Source: Lysobacterales bacterium (GTDB lineage Bacteria > Pseudomonadota > Gammaproteobacteria > Xanthomonadales > SZUA-5). From it: a stretch of 62,225 bases of DNA. The stretch lies in contig JALHMH010000027.1 in the NCBI GenBank assembly GCA_022844165.1, positions 1 to 62,225 on the forward strand, read 5' to 3'. This document shows positions 60,449-62,225 of this stretch, in pieces (positions within the stretch are counted from its first letter, which is position 1; each line of letters opens with the position of its first letter). The notes below the pieces were generated by a model. That model did no database searches. It was not told where the DNA came from and saw only the letters and a program-made list of their open reading frames with translations. Made by a program: the position numbers and the translations under genes.

Positions 60449-61626
60449 ACCCTTTCGACTCAGCGTCGGGGTTGCTGCCAACGGATCCGCCGGCTCTTGC
60501 AGTCCGTTTGGTCGCCGTCTTACTCCTGGTAATGGCGTTGGCGGCTTTGCTTTTCGCAATCCTCGTACCTCTGCCAGAGACCGCACGCGCGCCGTTCGTA
60601 CTCGAGCCCATGGACGCGGCGGCAAGCGTGCAAGCGCCAGTCGCTGGGCGCGTAGAGCAGGTGTGGATTCGTGATGGCGATGTGACGCGGCCTGGGCAGC
60701 CGCTGTTCGACGTCCGCAGCGATGAACTGCGCGATGCCGATACGCAGTTGCAAACACTGACGTTGGATCAACGTCGATTACAAGTTGAACGCGAGCAAGT
60801 TGATCTTAGCCACGCACAAGCGCTGGCAGCTATCGATGCGGAAGCCGAATTGGTTGATCGCGAATTGGCGCTGCGCAAGGCGCACGATGCCGATGTACGT
60901 GCACTGTTGGCGCGCAAAGAGAAAGCCGTCGCAGATGGACTGCTGGCAGGCATCACTGTATTGGAAGACCGCCTGCGTGCGGCAGATTCGGCGCAAATGC
61001 GCGTGCAAGCCGAGCAGCGACTGCAGCGCCTCGGCGCCGAGCGCAACTTGTTGGTGTCGCGTCACGCGCAACAATCAGGTGCCGAGCAGAGTGAGCTTGC
61101 GAAATTGGCGTCCCGCATCGCTGCGCTGCGCGCGCAAATTGGCCCTGCGAGCGCCGATCGTCGTGTCGTACGTGCCACGCGCGACGCCGTGGTCGTAGGC
61201 GTCCGGGTTTCGCCCGGCGACGAATTGGCGCGCGGCGACGAACTCGCGAGGCTGGTTGCCGTGGACGCACCGTTGCAGGCGCGCCTGCAACTGGCTGAAC
61301 GCGACCTCGAGCGACTGAGAACTGAGCTGCCGACGCGGCTTTTTCTGAGCGCCTTCCCGCACGAACGTCACGGCACAGTGGCGGCCACGATTCGATGGCT
61401 AAGCCCGGCGAGCGACGAAGATTCGTTTCAGGCACTAGCCACGCTGGGTGTGGTGCCGACAGATATGCAATTGCGCCCCGGAATGCGCGGCGAAGCACGC
61501 GTCTTGCTGGGCCGCAAGACGCTCATGCAGCGCTTTCTCGATAGCGCGCGCGGCTTGCGTGAACGCTGGTGGATAGAGCCCAGCGCATTGGCGAAGCCCG
61601 ACCACTCGACCGGATCGCCTCTATGA
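60445..61626 (+). CDS. HlyD-family periplasmic adaptor of the peptide exporter
   Basis: 393 aa. One N-terminal TM helix (ALAVRLVAVLLLVMALAALLFAILVPL), then a lipoyl/barrel-sandwich half (AASVQAPVAGRVEQVWIRDGDVTRPGQPLFDV). A long coiled coil (about 88-235, rich in L/E/R/Q) follows, then the second lipoyl half (VRATRDAVVVGVRVSPGDELARGDELARLV) and a beta-barrel end with LRPGMRGEARVLLGRKTLMQRFLDSARGLRERWW. Connects the ABC exporter to the outer membrane; a TolC-like partner is not in the window. ATG overlaps the exporter stop (ATGA). Last gene of the peptide cluster. Confidence 0.9.
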   Translation: MNPFDSASGLLPTDPPALAVRLVAVLLLVMALAALLFAILVPLPETARAPFVLEPMDAAASVQAPVAGRVEQVWIRDGDVTRPGQPLFDVRSDELRDADTQLQTLTLDQRRLQVEREQVDLSHAQALAAIDAEAELVDRELALRKAHDADVRALLARKEKAVADGLLAGITVLEDRLRAADSAQMRVQAEQRLQRLGAERNLLVSRHAQQSGAEQSELAKLASRIAALRAQIGPASADRRVVRATRDAVVVGVRVSPGDELARGDELARLVAVDAPLQARLQLAERDLERLRTELPTRLFLSAFPHERHGTVAATIRWLSPASDEDSFQALATLGVVPTDMQLRPGMRGEARVLLGRKTLMQRFLDSARGLRERWWIEPSALAKPDHSTGSPL

Positions 61627-61795
61627 TGACAAATCCAAACCCGAGCAAACCACGCACTCGCGTGTGACATGAATGCGGCAGGCTCCACTGTAGTTTCCCC
61701 CTCTCTAACCGAACGAGAGCCAGCTTTCTCGCCGAATAGCTGTCCGTCCCGTTCGTCGTGCGTTTGACGGCAATTGGGGTGGTTGGTCCCCTCTG

Positions 61796-62004
61796 TGTCA
61801 ACATACCTCCAACGCTTTTGCTGTAGCTTTTTATCTTTAAGATAAAGAGGGCTTTCAGAGGAGGTTTGCAATGTCCCCGTCGTTGGAAGTGAAACCTGAT
61901 CCAAGGCTGGAGAAGCGCACCAGACACCGCTTCAGTGGCACAGAGAAACAGAAGCTGCTGACGGAGTATGAATCGCTTGGCCATGGCGAGAAAGGGGCGG
62001 AAGG
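61796..62004 (+). mobile_element. Truncated insertion sequence (left end plus start of transposase)
   Basis: Begins TGTCAACATACCTCCAACGC (61796), a plausible IS left end 75 bases before a transposase start codon. The element is cut off at about 62000, where the transposase frame runs into the 110-bp repeats. The repeats themselves begin TGTCAACCTTTTTCCAACG, similar to this left end. Confidence 0.5.
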
Positions 62005-62041
62005 TGTCAACCTTTTTCCAACGTTTTTCGTCAATTATTAA
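61871..62041 (+). pseudogene. N-terminal fragment of an IS transposase (OrfA-like)
   Basis: ATG preceded by GGAGG. Translation MSPSLEVKPDPRLEKRTRHR, FSGTEKQKLLTEYESLGHGE, KGA matches the start of helix-turn-helix IS3-type OrfA proteins (RRRF...K..IL.E...c..GE.GALLRREGL). After KGA, at about 62000, the reading continues into repeat DNA (EGVNLFPTFFVNY) and stops at 62039-62041. Only about 43 genuine residues remain, so it cannot be functional. Confidence 0.7.
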
Positions 62042-62225
62042 GATGAACAATTGGGATGTCAGGTAGCTCCGTAGGTGGTGGTTGAGAAGCAAAGCTGCCG
62101 CTGGCCTCGGAATGTGTCAACCTTTTTCCAACGTTTTTCGTCAATTATTAAGATGAACAATCGGGATGTCAGATGGCTCGGTTGGTGGTGGTTGAGAAGC
62201 AAAGCTGCCGCTGGCCTCGATGAGC
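62005..62225. repeat. Two 110-bp direct tandem repeats, running off the window
   Basis: Copy 1 is 62005-62114 and copy 2 is 62115 to the window end. Both start TGTCAACCTTTTTCCAACGT and contain ATTATTAAGATGAACAA and GGTTGAGAAGCAAAGCTGCC; only about five differences are visible (for example AATTGGG/AATCGGG, CAGGTAG/CAGATGG). No palindromic CRISPR-type repeat and no conserved frame through both copies. The array may continue beyond the window. Confidence 0.85.

Noticed and set aside
61523..62092. 189-codon minus frame over the HlyD end, IS fragment and repeat
   Set aside because: Crosses three unrelated sequence types, so it cannot be a real gene.
62005..62225. CRISPR array
   Set aside because: Two 110-bp units with no short conserved repeat alternating with unique spacers; plain tandem duplication.

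Overview
The window is moderately GC-rich, tightly packed bacterial chromosome. Gene content points to a gammaproteobacterium of the Xanthomonadales (Lysobacterales) type. Supporting signs are the coaBC-dut-algC order with an AlgC-like enzyme carrying an N-terminal membrane region, the maf-rng-yhdP order, a full System I cytochrome c maturation operon, secreted proteins with a C-terminal NGFE-like tail or an added WFDPANSGKGF-type domain, and a chromosomal integron platform. The genus cannot be fixed from sequence alone.

Layout. (1) 1-1774: integron end, with a leftward NADAR-family gene cassette, its attC, the attI junction and a complete IntI integrase. (2) 2.3-10.5 kb: small unknown protein, CxxCH secreted protein, quinone-oxidoreductase-like enzyme, PPK2, MOSC protein and NudC on the plus strand; facing them, an overlapping minus-strand operon of cyclophilin, histidinol-phosphatase-like IMPase, NudE, CysQ and MazG. 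(3) 10.6-16.1 kb: fused isobutyryl-CoA mutase IcmF, a gene remnant pair, a PHA-system protein and a cupredoxin-like protein. (4) 16.07-16.42 kb: two copies of a multi-hairpin intergenic repeat. (5) 16.6-23.2 kb: an unusual membrane Ser/Thr kinase, an outer-membrane barrel, a double-FHA protein, then hfq-hflX. (6) 23.7-29.3 kb: ccmABCDEFGH on the minus strand, including a 57-aa ccmD. (7) 29.5-37.6 kb: tldD facing maf-rng-yhdP, separated by a tandem repeat interrupted by a MITE-like element. (8) 37.7-46.1 kb: a polysaccharide export/polymerisation cluster (Wza-like, Wzc-like, J-domain protein, TPR protein, duplicated FecR-like protein, O-antigen-ligase-like protein) with no glycosyltransferase. 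(9) 46.1-55.4 kb: HD protein, radC, coaBC, dut, algC-like, pepQ, unknown genes and a methyltransferase. (10) 55.6-61.6 kb: a peptide production and export system. (11) 61.8-62.2 kb: broken insertion sequence and 110-bp tandem repeats.

The most interesting locus is 55,633-61,626. Three tiny genes encode 45-50 aa peptides. Two share a leader ending in a double glycine at residues 27-28, and all three share a C-terminal QKVR[ED]xAxR core. They precede a PpiC/SurA-like protein, a transporter built as two cyclic-nucleotide-binding-like domains, a C39 peptidase, an ABC membrane domain and an ATPase, and an HlyD-like adaptor. The last three genes overlap by 4 bases each. The core of the first peptide closely resembles the N-terminal helix of planctomycete DUF1559 pseudopilin-like proteins. 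The likely scheme is leader cleavage after GG, with export by the C39-ABC/HlyD pair and help from the PpiC-like protein. Modification, activity and target are unknown.
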